Of a stretch of DNA of 64,000 nucleotides, positions 25,101 to 35,840 are shown piece after piece (the first letter of the stretch is position 1; every line of letters begins with the position of its first letter). The position numbers and the translations under genes are program-made. This stretch comes from Tachypleus tridentatus (Eukaryota > Arthropoda > Merostomata > Xiphosura > Limulidae): positions 143,274,127 to 143,338,126 of the forward strand of contig NC_134833.1 of NCBI RefSeq assembly GCF_004210375.1. The letters run 5' to 3'. Under the pieces are notes generated by a model. That model had not been told where the DNA came from. It did no database searches and was given only the letters and a program-made list of their open reading frames with translations.

Positions 25101-28100
25101 GTGTCAAAAGCCTGTGATTTCAGCCATTCATGGTGGATGTATTGGAAGTGGCATAGATCTTATTGCGGCATGTGATGTTCGATACTGTACTCAAGATGCT
25201 TGGTTCCAAGTGAAGGTTACCATAAAATTATATATTATCTTTCACACAAGTAAAATGATATGGTAAACTGTGAATAGTACAGAAAGATGGTGTGTACCAC
25301 TCAAAAAATTAAAAAATGTTAAGAGACTTAGAAATGCTATAATACTAAAATGATAAGTTCTCTGAGACTAGCATTAAAGAAATCAGTATGACACTTATGA
25401 AATAACTAGCAAAACTCCAAAAAGTAAAATTTATTTAACATTTAAATTTTTTATTGTACCTATTTCAAGGGCTCGTGAGCCTGATTTGTTATATATAACC
25501 CTTTTCAAGGATTCACAGTGTCATCTTTGAAACCTTAAAAATCTTTGTCAGTATGGTGGTTTTTTTTTTAGACTTGTATTAGTAATTATATGTAGACATG
25601 GTGTTAAACCCACCAAATTGTTTTGTGAACTTTGCAAACTGAAGAAATGAAGTGATATTATAAATACTACGAATATAGCAATGTAACAAGAGGAAGCAAG
25701 CCAGATTTTTGAGTGGGAATTGGCTCTATCCTTTCACATCTGTCTGTTTTTTTGTCTTTCTACCAAATAAACATTAATGTGGTAATAAAATGTTTTTAAG
25801 TTTCATCTAGCTGCTTTGAAACAAAACATTAGTTATGCAATGAAATTTCCATATATTATGATCATGTGTACATTTTCATTAAAAATAAATGGTTTCTTTG
25901 CAAACTCATGAAAAACTTCATGAAATGTAATCAGTAGTGAAACTTTCATGAGTGTACTATATCTGATAGTCTTCACTAAAACCCCTTTGGCCAATTGAAA
26001 ATTAAAATACAAATTTCTGAGAATATATGACTAGAAAAAGTTATATAAGAGAAGGTCACAAAATCTTCATTTGCATTTTATCTGCATTCTGAGTTTAGAA
26101 GCTAAATTATAATGTTTAGCTGCAGTTTATTTTGTACAGAAAGATGGATGGACACAAAAAAGGAAAAAAATTGACATTTCAACCTGCTATGCATACATAT
26201 GGAAGATTTTTCATTCATTTTCTCAAAACAGATGAATTTACTTGCAGGTTTGAACAAAAGTAGAAATTTATTGGTTTTTAAAACTGGTGGCATTGAAATT
26301 CACATAAATAATAAAATATTTATTGTTAAATTAGGATCTTTCATCCTAGAATTAACATTAAAAATTTCAAGATTATTAACAAACCAATGCATTTCGAATA
26401 TTAGTGTTGTACATAAATGATGAATTCCCTAAGTTTGTGTGATATTTGTGCGTTAAGAAGAAAAATGAAATTTCACATATTGGTAATTAATAATATCTTT
26501 TTTGTGTGTTTCAAATGCTTTCTCTAGTCTTTGTGATTATTATAGATCTTTAAGATTGTTATTAAAAAATGTATTACAATTTAGATGAGTTATTTTTTAA
26601 TGATTTTTATAAGTTAGACTTTGCAAGGGGACTGACCTAATAGTTTAAATGTTAAATCTCTTTTCCTTTTCACAGTGGTAACTATTAACTTGAGATGTTT
26701 GTCAGGATTTTATGTGTTTATGGGCCAGATTCTTTACATTAGGTGTCTATAACTTGGTGATGAGTGTCAACAATAAGTCGACAGCACACCATCCACTTGT
26801 TTTAAAATAATATATTCAAAACAAGCCAACCATGTGTACAAAATTCATTTTACTATTGGTTATCAAAGTTATATCTAAAGCTTTAAATATTTTTTGTCAA
26901 AAGTCCACAAAGGCTGATTCAATTACTTTAGAACTCAGTTGAAAAGACTAATTATTTTTCTCTGCTGTTTTTTACTGCACAATCTACAATATACTCACTT
27001 ATGTTATTCCATGGGTTAACACACTTGTATTTAAAGCTTTAAATGATTCTCTTTCTTCTCAAAAGTCTACACAGTTTAATTCAGTTACTTTACAACATCC
27101 TTTGACAAGACAAGTTATTCTCCTTATTTCTGTTAAACTGTGAAGCACACTTGAAAATATTGTCCATTATTGCTAAACTAACAATCGTGCAGATTAATTT
27201 TGCTTTTAATAATTTAAGTTGCACCCACTTTGATTACCTTAGACTCACCTATATATACATACATACATATTGCCCAATTGATGCCTAGAACTTTCTACAA
27301 ACTAGGAGTTGTTAAGATGTAATAATACTCACTTAAAGCAACAACAAAAATACAGAAGATTCAACTAATGTGACATTAATTTATAACAACTGAACTACAC
27401 GCACAGTGTATGGTGGTAATGAAAATTGTCAAATAATTGGTTCTAACATTCTTCTTATGAAAACTAAATAATTGTTACATATTAGATCACTAAATAAACT
27501 GAGTAATAACTCTTATTTATACTAAACAGTCTTGTATATCCAACAAAGTTACATGTTAACACTTTTCTTTATCAATAAACTGAAAATTATTGCAACATTT
27601 GTTGGGAAGAAGGGGTCAAGCAGTGGATTTGAAAGATGGCTGTAACTTTTGTGAGTGTATTATAGTGTAATACTTTCAAAACAGTTAGATATATAGAGGA
27701 GGCTAAGCAGTGAATTTAAAATAGACTGCAACCTTTGTGAGTATATTATAATGTAATAGTTTCAAAACAATTATAGATGTATGTTGCTTGTTCAAACAGA
27801 AGGCAATGCATAGTTTTCTTGCACTTTATTCATCCTGAGAAAAGTTGCAATATGTAGCAGCACACTTAATTCTTGACTGTGTAGAAAATATGAGACTGAA
27901 AAGAAATAACTTACTTGTCAACCTTACAACATTAATCTTAGAAATAACTTACTTGTCAACCTTACAACATTAATCTTAGAAATAACTTACTTGTCAACCT
28001 TACAACATTAATCTTAGAAATAACTTACTTGTCAACCTTACAACATTAATCTTAGGCTTCAGTTTGTGAATAGATACTTCTTTTATTTACAGGCTCTTTT

Positions 28101-31100
28101 TATCATTGGCCATTGATAAGATTTTAAATCGGTTAGAAACTTGCATTGTCGTCCTTACTAATTTGTTTAAAGTCCTATAAAGGGTTAGTGATGGACAGAG
28201 CCTTCAAATAAAAGGATGTGTGCTCATTCACAAGCTGAGACTTTGGGTTAATATTATGAGATTAGCAAGTAAGTTATTTCTAGCCCTATAAAATTTCATT
28301 TGATGAGAACTACCAAGTGATTGAAAGGAGACTTAGATTCTCAATATTAGTTTCAATCTAGTGCTATGGACTTAATATTTTAGTAACTTCTTCAGTTTGA
28401 ACTTTGCGTGTTGAATCATACATGTTTGTGTGCAAATATATATTTCTCCAAGTATGTTGCACCTTTATAATCTTGTAGTTTTCTTTCTTATCTTCAGCAA
28501 GTTGACTTGGGATTTGCTCCAGACATGGGAACACTTCAAAGAGTTCCTAAAGCTATAGGAAACAACAGCATGTTGAGAGAAATGGTTTATACAGCAAGAA
28601 AGGTGGAAGGTTTTGAAGCTAAAGAAGTGGGTGCTTTGTCTTATTTTGAAAAATACTGATAAATGCGAATTTTAGTAAGAAATTTAGTTTTAAGATATGA
28701 TGACATTGGTGCAAAATTGAAATAAAATATTTGGCAAACACTGCTAGAAAAACAAGGCTTATTAATTTTGTCATCTGACTTCAACAGTGTGATTTTGATA
28801 CTCAGATACTTAGCATAAGAATAGCTCTGATTATCATTTGATTTCATTATAAAGAAGTGTTTGAAATCAAAGTCACTGGTATTTTTTGTTGATATGTTAT
28901 TGTTTACCAAGTCTTAACTTTGGTTTAGTGCTAGGTTATGTGATGTAACCTCTTATTAAGGACTTGGTGTTTTTTTATTTCTTTTAATTTTGATTCGTGA
29001 CTGCTGTGGTAATAGAATTAGTCTGAATATTTCTTTTTCTCAGCATTGCATCAGTGTTAACAGGACACACTTTTTGTGTAGATCACTTTAACAGTTAATC
29101 TTTCCTCTTGTTGGTGAGTGTAAATAAGTTGCAAACAAACTTACAAGTGAGAGATATTCATTATACTCTGATTTTTATTCGTGGAAATGTACATCTATAT
29201 AAAATTAACATAACTTTTTATAATGATGTTATGGAGTTTAAGCACATTTTTATCAATCTATCTACAGATGGGACTGATCAGCCGGGTTTTTCCCAACAAG
29301 GAAGCTATGTTATCAGAGGTCGACAGGTTAGCTGAGTCCATTGCTTCTAAGAGTCCAGTAGCTGTTCAGGGCTGTAAGGTGGCTCTTAACTACTCACGAG
29401 ACCACACCATCAGTGAGGGACTGAAGTTTATGGTGAGTCCCACAAGTAGTCACTAAAGTTCTTTCATTCGGTATTAGTTCTGATATCCACAGTATGAATA
29501 GTTGTTCACATGCTCACATGATGTATAGAATGGGAGAGCCACCAGCTGGAATCACTCTTTTTTCTTATAATGTGAATTATGTCATATTTTTTCACAGGTT
29601 GGATTTCAAATTTTTTCATTTGAAATATATAAGAATAAAAAATTTATGGGGATCCCAGAAGACAAAATAGAATCCCATTCTGATAAATATCTGCTGACAA
29701 ATGACTCCCAAAGTTGTGTTGCTATTCCACATCTGAGATTAAGGATGACAAGGTGTTCAAATACTATACTCATGATGATGTGTCCTGAAGTAGGGTGTAT
29801 GATCTCAAGAAATACATTCTTACAATTTTAAAGTCGTAAAAGCATATTTTAACAAGCTAGTTACTTTTCTTCAAGAAACATAACATTGGTGTCATGTGTG
29901 ATTGTATAATAAGGAATGACCACAGTAATTTCAAAAATTCTTGACAAAACGTGTGTGGAATCAACACACACTAAATGATCCTACTACAGCTATTGAATAG
30001 CACAACAAAACTATTTTTAAAGCTAACTTTCTTCTTATTCAGATGCTCCTATGTAAATAAAAAATATGTTTTTAAATATGTATGTGCTCTTAGTACAAAA
30101 TGAATATGCTGAATGGGTTTGCTGTCAAACAAAATAGTATTTTCTGTCAGCGCTGAAGATAACATGCAAAGGTACGTATATTAATAAGAATGTTTCTTAA
30201 TATACACTTTTACATAACACTTCATCAGTACAAGGTGACAAGAACCATATGTTTGATTTGTTTATTTTTTAATTTTACACAAAGCTACATGAGAGCTATC
30301 TGAGCTAGCTGTCCCTAATTTAGCAGTGTAAGACTAGAGGGAAGGCAGCTAGTCATCACCACCCACCACCAACTCTTGGGCTACGTTTTTGTCAACTTGT
30401 GCGCCCCGGCTGAAAGGGGGAGAATGTTTGGAGTGATGGGGATTCAAATCCGTGACCCTCACATTACAAGTTGAGCACCTTAACAATCTGGCCGGCCATG
30501 TTGGGTCGACCCGTATATTTGAAAGATATTGTGTAGCTACTTGGTTACCTTTATGTGTACAATTATTCATGATGACTTTTTACTTATTGATGTGTTTGTG
30601 ATTGCATTAGGTTTGGTCAGGAATTTGTGCAGATTCACCCTGTAAATAAATATTAATATTTATTGATTTACTAATTTACATTTTTGCAAAACAAGCAATG
30701 TACTTAGGAAAATCCACAAAAAACATATTGTGGCTTAATCTTCTGAGAAGCAAAGCTAAAAAAATTCCTATAAGCCATTTATATTTTTTTTCTTACCCTG
30801 TGTAACTAGTGTTTCTACAGAAACAGAGGAAGAATATTGCTTTCTGAACCAGTCTATACAGAAGTGTCAGTGCTGTTATTTTTAGTTTCATTATTTCATA
30901 CTTGACAAAAATATAAAACTTTTTCCTTTTATTGTTATTCATTTTAAATGCTTTTGTTTTCAGTTTTGTTATAATACCTGAAACTTTTTTCCAGTTGTTG
31001 TCATCCATTTTGCTAACCTGTTATGGTTATACTAACATTGTTTTAATTATCTTTTGTTTCCATTCATTAGTAATTCTTTCATTTCTTTCACCTTCAGCTT

Positions 31101-31264
31101 TACTTAAGATTAATGTTTATTTGTTTCATGTACTAAATGCTTTTTAATTTGTTTCCTTATAGCAATGTTGGAATATGACAATGCTTCAAAGTGAGGATGT
31201 TATCAAGGGATCAGAAGCTGTTGCCACAAAAGCAGAGAAGCCACCACATTTCTCTAAACTATGA
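13076..31264 (+). CDS. ECH1: Delta(3,5)-delta(2,4)-dienoyl-CoA isomerase, eight exons
   Basis: Exons 13076-13106, 14400-14598, 17994-18082, 24710-24840, 25102-25215, 28498-28626, 29268-29432 and 31163-31264 join with GT-AG junctions in matching phases to a 319-residue protein; the human protein is about 328. The enzyme isomerises 3,5-dienoyl-CoA to 2,4-dienoyl-CoA in beta-oxidation of unsaturated fatty acids. The crotonase fold is evident: [12 protein letters not shown], the oxyanion-hole segments [13 protein letters not shown] and [11 protein letters not shown], and the family signature around [17 protein letters not shown]. The N-terminus has many Arg and few acidic residues, like a mitochondrial presequence, and the C-terminus is SKL, a peroxisomal PTS1. 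Of the three catalytic acids of rat ECH1 (Asp176, Glu196, Asp204), Asp169 and Asp197 are present but the Glu equivalent is Gln189. An in-frame TAA at 13058 supports the chosen ATG. Confidence 0.95.
13366..13483 (+). repeat. SINE family 3
   Basis: Plus-strand copy in ECH1 intron 1: ccccagtggcacagcag, gcggactcaccactagaaac, gtttcaatacccgtggt, gcagagcacagatagcccat, with the second arm of the tail hairpin partly deleted, then aaacaaacaatcaaac. Confidence 0.8.
14400..14598 (+). CDS. ECH1: ECH1 exon 2
   Basis: Acceptor tgtctttag. Codes an Arg/Ser-rich presequence ([11 protein letters not shown]...) and the start of the crotonase domain ([18 protein letters not shown]). The donor used is ggag|gtatgg after VFW, leaving two bases that join exon 3 to give Arg in the conserved VFWRE. 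An earlier GT right after NK would drop the conserved VFWR. Confidence 0.9.
14690..14760. repeat. Possible hAT-like terminal fragment
   Basis: The string cagtggttgccaacttcagg, then tctgcagatatgattttg, resembles the common hAT end (cagtggttcccaacctggg). The opposite end was not found. Confidence 0.25.
15700..17110. other. Unassigned, probably repeat-derived DNA in ECH1 intron 2
   Basis: Base composition is less AT-rich than the rest of the intron, with short broken frames on both strands (for example 15777-15992 plus, 16917-17126 minus). It looks like eroded mobile-element sequence, but no diagnostic domain was recognised. Confidence 0.3.
17365..17770 (-). repeat. CR1-like LINE fragments, minus orientation
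   Basis: tagtccatcttggctgttcc and cttgcttatatttactgtct parallel the fragment at 18890 and the long copy at 57290-60190. The right part (ccagcattacagtggtgatg) matches the 5' endonuclease region at about 59905, so this copy is internally deleted. Confidence 0.6.
17994..18082 (+). CDS. ECH1: ECH1 exon 3
   Basis: Acceptor acatttcag, donor gtatgt. Codes [18 protein letters not shown] then [20 protein letters not shown] contributes to the oxyanion hole of the crotonase family. Confidence 0.92.
18890..19690 (-). repeat. CR1-like LINE 3' fragment, minus orientation
   Basis: On the minus strand the frame at 19356-19553 reads [20 protein letters not shown] and [11 protein letters not shown], the C-terminal end of non-LTR reverse transcriptases (W-N-KW-M-FN-K-K-M-G, EKDLGV). 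It lies in ECH1 intron 3, upstream of the DIRS-like fossil. Confidence 0.8.
19979..20418. repeat. Large inverted repeat, arms about 130 bp
   Basis: Left arm 19979-20106 (attcagatacaaacatgc ... gttggttcttgttttca) is the reverse complement, with few mismatches, of 20288-20418. The spacer (about 180 bp) holds an additional direct partial copy of the left arm (20244-20287). No transposase is visible; it may be a foldback or MITE-type element. Confidence 0.85.
20528..24243 (+). mobile_element. DIRS-like retrotransposon fossil
   Basis: About 3.7 kb in ECH1 intron 3. The termini are inverted relative to each other: 20528-20790 is the degenerate reverse complement of about 23950-24212 (for example gcattccacaagccttcatc versus gatgaaggcttgtggcatgc). 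At 23866-23899 an internal stretch (attataattttcctaaatga) is complementary to the extreme right end (24212-24243), as expected for a DIRS internal complementary region. Between them a decayed RT reads [37 protein letters not shown] and [20 protein letters not shown], and a likely RNase H end follows ([16 protein letters not shown]). No tyrosine recombinase was identified. Confidence 0.78.
24710..24840 (+). CDS. ECH1: ECH1 exon 4
   Basis: Acceptor ttattttag, donor gtattt. Completes the split Gly and reads [14 protein letters not shown]... to ESFNALEK, 43 codons, as in the helical segment after the first oxyanion-hole strand of ECH1. Confidence 0.92.
25102..25215 (+). CDS. ECH1: ECH1 exon 5
   Basis: Acceptor atttacag, donor gttacc. 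Codes [17 protein letters not shown], then [12 protein letters not shown] and QDAWFQVK, 38 codons. HGGCIGSG is the second oxyanion-hole loop; the Asp of GIDL (Asp169) matches rat Asp176. Confidence 0.94.
26877..27135 (+). repeat. Diverged direct repeat, period about 157 bp
   Basis: aaagctttaaat..tgtcaaaagtccacaaag (26877) recurs as aaagctttaaat..ctcaaaagtctacacagt (27034), with similar downstream sequence (ttcaattacttta / ttcagttacttta). Confidence 0.55.
27616..27776 (+). repeat. Two-copy direct repeat, about 86 bp
   Basis: aagcagtggatttgaaagatggctgtaac... and aagcagtgaatttaaaatagactgcaac... both continue with ttgtgagt.tattata.tgtaata.tttcaaaac. Confidence 0.75.
27903..28054 (+). repeat. Perfect 38-bp minisatellite, four units
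   Basis: Units start at 27903, 27941, 27979 and 28017, each gaaataacttacttgtcaac followed by cttacaacattaatctta, with no visible differences. It lies in ECH1 intron 5. Confidence 0.97.
28498..28626 (+). CDS. ECH1: ECH1 exon 6 (active-site exon with Glu-to-Gln change)
   Basis: Acceptor tatcttcag, donor gtgggt. Reads [18 protein letters not shown] to EGFEAKE, 43 codons. The first codon is CAA (Gln189), where the family normally has Glu (VKEVDxG). Asp197, matching catalytic Asp204, is kept. Confidence 0.9.
29268..29432 (+). CDS. ECH1: ECH1 exon 7
   Basis: Acceptor tatctacag, donor gtgagt. Codes [15 protein letters not shown] to [14 protein letters not shown], 55 codons. SRVFPNKE and SKSPVAVQ are typical of the C-terminal trimerisation part of ECH1. 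Confidence 0.94.
30251..30500 (-). repeat. SINE family 1, minus orientation
   Basis: In ECH1 intron 7: tttacacaaagctacatgag, gctgtccctaatttagcagt, tagtcatcaccacccaccac, gattcaaatccgtgaccctc, ggccggccatg. Confidence 0.9.
31163..31264 (+). CDS. ECH1: ECH1 exon 8 (C-terminus with PTS1)
   Basis: Acceptor ttccttatag. Codes [17 protein letters not shown] to KPPHFSKL followed by TGA at 31262. The terminal SKL is a canonical peroxisome targeting signal. Confidence 0.94.
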   Translation, partial: QCWNMTMLQSEDVIKGSEAVATKAEKPPHFSKL

Positions 31265-31800
31265 TGGGGTATAATATCAGTAAAAAAAAACAACTCTGAT
31301 ATTTGTTTATTTTTTTGTAAGGAAAGAGCTCAGTATTTTATTTAGTTGCTTATTTAGAAAAACATCTTTCTGCATTTTTAAAATAATATATTTAAAGTAC
31401 CACTGTTTAAATTTTACATTGATATTTCTGTATTCCCGGTGCACTCAAAGTTTATTTGTACACTGTTTAATTTTAGGTTTTAAGTAGTAAAAGTGATTTT
31501 TTAACATTTTTCTTGAAGCCTTATGTTTAAAGGTTCACACTATGAATTATTTGTTTTATAATAGGTGTAGACAGAACTTTTTTTGGAATTATTAGTAGTT
31601 ACAAGACAATGCAGTGTACTTCAAAATAATGCTTAATGTAAAACATAAGGACAAATAAACTACTACTTACTATTGTAATTGTTTTATGTGTATTTTATCA
31701 GACGATTCTTTAAGGGTAATTATAGTTTGGTAGGTTTATGTACTTTAATATAATGCTTAATGTAAAACATAAGGACAAATAAACTACTTATTATTATTGT
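31265..31800 (+). promoter_or_regulatory. ECH1 3' UTR and duplicated poly(A) signal region
   Basis: Two imperfect direct copies of a roughly 105-bp stretch lie side by side (about 31626-31735 and 31746-31855), beginning taatgcttaatgtaaaacat. Each contains acaaataaac, which includes an AATAAA hexamer (31655 and about 31780). Either could end the ECH1 transcript; which one is used cannot be read from sequence. Confidence 0.5.
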
Positions 31801-31859
31801 AATTGTTTGTGTATTTTATAAGATGATTCATTAAGGGTAATTATAGTTAATGAAGAAGA

Positions 31860-33850
31860 ATCCCATGTGGATTGTTCTGCAAACATAAAAATAAGGGTTA
31901 ATTTTGTTGTTATTGCTCCATTATCTTTAAAGGCTCAATAATCCTCTAAAATGTTTTTTATTAGTAAACAATGTCTGTAATAAGTATTAATTCATCTGGT
32001 TTAGAACATCAAAATAATGTGAAATTGTACCAGTGAATTAGGAGAAAGTTTTTGGACATAGAAGACAAATAACAATGTCCAGAGTAGTCTAATGACTTAT
32101 GCTTATATAGTACAAACTGTTCTAAAAATGCTAAATATGGTTTGTAGCATATTTCAAGAAATGTATTATATTTATTTAACAAAGCCATTTTGATAATTTT
32201 GTTACATGTTATGATTTATCTTGGAAGAGCCTCCAATTTATTATGTTACATATTTACATTTTGAAATAGCCTGAAACTTACAAACAATATTGAGTCTTTA
32301 CCTGACTTTGATATACTATATATATCAAGGGTTTATTATGAGTGAATTAATTTTGAATTGACGTTAATAAAATTTACTTAACAGGGATCTAGGTAGGTCT
32401 TCATTGATCACATGCCATTTACAAGTTGAGTTTTTCATCATTGAAAGTATGTAATGTTTTGGAAAAAGTACTAACATGTGATGTTAATCTGCTGAAGTCA
32501 AATGGTTTTTAATGTTCAAAAATCTACAAATGTTCTCGATCAATATCTGATGTTCCCAATTAATAACTGTTAATCACAGTTATAACTCCCAAGGTTAATA
32601 GTATACCAATTGCAACAAACTAACAGTATATATTCTTTCTTGGTACTTCGTGTTGGTTATGTTTCATAAGCATTTGAAAAATTTTTGAGTAATTTCTGCA
32701 AGCCCAACAATACTGGCAATATGCTAGTGCTTTCAGAAAACATGTATTGTTGATTGTTAAATTCAAAACCTTCTACAGATATAGTGAATATACAGGAACT
32801 TCACAATCCACATTTAACAGTGTAAGTTATGTGCACTTCTAAATGTATATTTAACTGAAGCAAACAGCAATATTAAAATAAGTGTATAATAGTAAATCCA
32901 TCACAGTTTGTAAAGTGGTTTGTTATTTTAAGAGTTTGGGGTGCAAGAAAAGAAAAGTTTAATTTGAAACACCAACTTATTAAAATGATAAAATCATACT
33001 ATAACTGATATATTTTGGAATCTAAATGAACTACACTTCCAGTATCATCTGAGTTATCACCATAATTGTAAAGGAAATTTTTTAGTAGCATCTTAACTTG
33101 CTGAAGAATAAGAATTTACAACATAGATAAACTGTAATGTTTCTTCCGTTTCTTTCAAATCCAAGTACTTTTGTTACATATTGAAAATAGTCAAGAAACT
33201 GAAGTTTTTATTGACCAGTATGTAAAACCGAGGTAAGTTTGCTCTTTGTATTATGTTTACTGAAAGACTGACAAACCTCATTATCATCTGTCATTTTTAT
33301 ATGAACATGGTTATATGTTGGAAGTAAAACATTTATGGTCTTCAATATAAATAAACTGCAACACAAAACTGCAAAAATACAGCTAGAGGGTTGATTATGT
33401 TATATATCAGCAAGTCAACATATAGTCAGAGTTGTAAGAAGCTGTATTAACTGAAAAGACATTTTATTAAGTGCTTATGGATTTCTGTACAATCAAACTG
33501 TCATTCTCGTGTACAAGATGACTTATGAAGTACTTTGATTTTGATCTGACATCCTTAAAGCAGTTTCTTTTGCAACAAACATTACACTGTAGAGCCATTA
33601 TAACTTCACAATCATCAGATAGTGTATGACCAGACGTGGTGATATGAGATCTAACACTAGGGAAGCTCCAAATTTTAGTATAACTACTTGACATCTGCAT
33701 TTTAAAATTTTCATTAGCTTGTAATCAGATAATTGCAACTCATTAGTATAAATGTTAAAAGTGAAGTAGAGATTAGCTTCCTTACAATTTTAGACTTTCT
33801 TTAGTTCAAGATGGATTTCATATATATATAAAATTTAAAACGACATTCTC
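31860..33850. other. Intergenic AT-rich DNA, nothing recognised
   Basis: No gene, RNA or mobile element could be supported. The minus-strand frame at 33467-33700 has no recognisable domain. Confidence 0.5.
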
Positions 33851-33859
33851 AACATAAGT

Positions 33860-34110
33860 CGAGGCTGTGAACACGAGGATCTATGGTTCACACTCCGTTT
33901 CTTTAAAATCATACTCCACACTTTTGTGTCATGGACTGGTATAAGAGAGAGAGAGAGAGAGAGTCAAGTCTTACCATTCAACTAGAGTAGCCCAAAAGTT
34001 GGCAGTGATGCTGTTAAGTGGCTGCATTTCCTCTAGTCCGTTAGTTGAAAATAAGAGACGGCAGCACAGATATCCCTTGTGGATCCTAGCATGAATGTCT
34101 ACAACAAAAC
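33860..34110 (+). repeat. Degenerate SINE family 1 with a GA microsatellite
   Basis: gagtagcccaaaagttggca, ctctagtccgttagttg and gagacggcagcacagat show an eroded family-1 body. A (GA)n tract of about 20 bp lies at 33942-33962. The head (33860-33900, ggttcacactcc) is barely tRNA-like. Confidence 0.6.
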
Positions 34111-34234
34111 ACCCAGGTATGAAAATACTTTTTGATGGTACTAGGTACATGTGCGATCGCCCCGCAACGTAAGCAACCATTTTATGTGGGGCAATCTCAT
34201 CATGGCACGAAGAGTCCATCCTTTTTGTATTTAA

Positions 34235-34350
34235 AGACGGCTGATATGGGTATTAAAACTTTTATTAAAATAAAGTTGGGAACTCTTTGTTAACCTGAAG
34301 ATGACTTAAGTAGGTCGAAACGTTGTTGAAACTGAGAAGTCACTCTATTC
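34235..34350 (+). repeat. Repeat with hammerhead-like core, copy 1
   Basis: Contains CTGAAGA (34295), a hairpin GACTT-AAGT-AGGTC, then GAAACGTTGTT. The same core and a flanking (g)atatgggt are at 37345-37445. Confidence 0.6.
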
Positions 34351-35049
34351 ACTATATGGATATTTGAAACGATATATCGACATTCATCACCACATAAATG
34401 TGCAACCTCGCAACAATATTATTAAATTCTGGGATCATTTCGTTGTTGGCATGGTGGGTTTTAAACGAATTGCACTGTATAACAATATATGCATTACGAG
34501 ATAATTTTCATATGTCTTCATGGAGATAGCCGATTTGTTTTCTCGTTTATTTACTTATTGGTAGGTCTTGTATATTACAGAAACTTTTCCTTTTCAAAAA
34601 AGTACTGAGATTAATAATAGTTATATATTATACATATAACAAATTAATATTTTTACATGACATCCGTTAGATGGCAGTTTAGAGCTAGTAAAGTTTAAAT
34701 CGTTTTTCTCGTTTATATACATATTGGTCGGCCGTGTATGTTATGGTAACTGTCTCTCAAATAGCATTTTGATTAGTGATAGTATATATAACAAATTACG
34801 ATTTTTACACGACATTCATTAGATTGCACTATATAGCTAGTAATGTTTAACTGAAAGCATTTGTAGCTCCAAGTTGTTATTTAAACGTTGATTTTTAAAA
34901 CGCTGGAAAAGATTGTATCATTGATTTATACTAGAGGTCGCATGTAAAGAACGTCTATTACAGAGCATACACTTCTCACTGACAACCCCTCGCAAACAAT
35001 GCAACACAAAAAGACTTAGAAGAAACAAAGTTGGTTACCCTTAAACTTT

Positions 35050-35317
35050 TGGCTAACTGGTCAGAGCGCTCGACTCGTAACCCGAAGAGCGTGGGTTCAT
35101 ATCCCGACACAGCCAAGTATACTCGCCTTTTCAGGCGTGGAGGACGTTAGAATATTATGGTCAATCCCACTATTCGATGGTAAAAGAGTATCCCAAGAGT
35201 TGGTGGTAAATGGTGATGACTACCTGCCTCTCCTTTTGTCTTTCACTGCTTGCTTAGGAACTGCTAGGGCAGGTAGCTCTCGTGTAGTTTTGGGTGAAAT
35301 TCAAAACAAATCAAACC
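35050..35317 (+). repeat. SINE family 1
   Basis: ggctaactggtcagagcgct, cgactcgtaacccgaagagc, gggttcatatcccg, tcaatcccactattcg, agagttggtggtaaatggtg, cgtgtagttttgggtgaaat. Confidence 0.9.
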
Positions 35318-35585
35318 TTAATCGTAAGTGTACCTACAGAATAATGTTATAAATGTTGAATTAAATCTGTGGGGTTTATATTCGAGTTTTTATATATATA
35401 TCTTACTGTGCAGTCTATCTGTGACACTAAGATCAAGGTAAGAAAATACCAGAAAATAATCTGCAGTACAGTAAAAGTTAAGACAAATGATAATGTTAAT
35501 AACAAAAGAGTTTACATCACGTGAAAACTTTCCATCCAGGTCTCTCTTTTTTTTTTATATATATATAGCGTTTTTCAGTTAGTCG

Positions 35586-35840
35586 AGGCCCGGCATTACT
35601 AGGTGGTTAAGGTGCTCGACTGGTAATCCGAGGGTCGCAGGTTCGAATCCCCATCTCACCAAACATGTTCGACCTTTCAGCCATGGGGCCGTTTAAAGGT
35701 TACCGTCAATCCCGCTTTTCATTGGTAAAAGAGTAGCCCAAGAGTTGGCAGTGGGTGATGATGACTAGCTGCCTTACGTTGCTAAATTAAGAACGGCTAA
35801 CTTAGATAGCCGGCGTGTAGCTTTGCGCGAAATTCAAACA
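35586..35840 (+). repeat. SINE family 1
   Basis: ggcccggcattactaggtgg, cgactggtaatccgagggtc, gcaggttcgaatcc, with a short deletion in the body (gctgccttacgttgctaaat). Tail aaattcaaaca. Confidence 0.92.

Noticed and set aside
27903-28054. CRISPR-like repeat array
   Set aside because: Units are head to tail with no unique spacers; this is a minisatellite in a eukaryotic intron.
28498-28502. Alternative acceptor (gcaag) in ECH1 exon 6 to explain away the Gln
   Set aside because: Shifting the acceptor breaks the reading frame with exon 5, and no other donor in exon 5 compensates.
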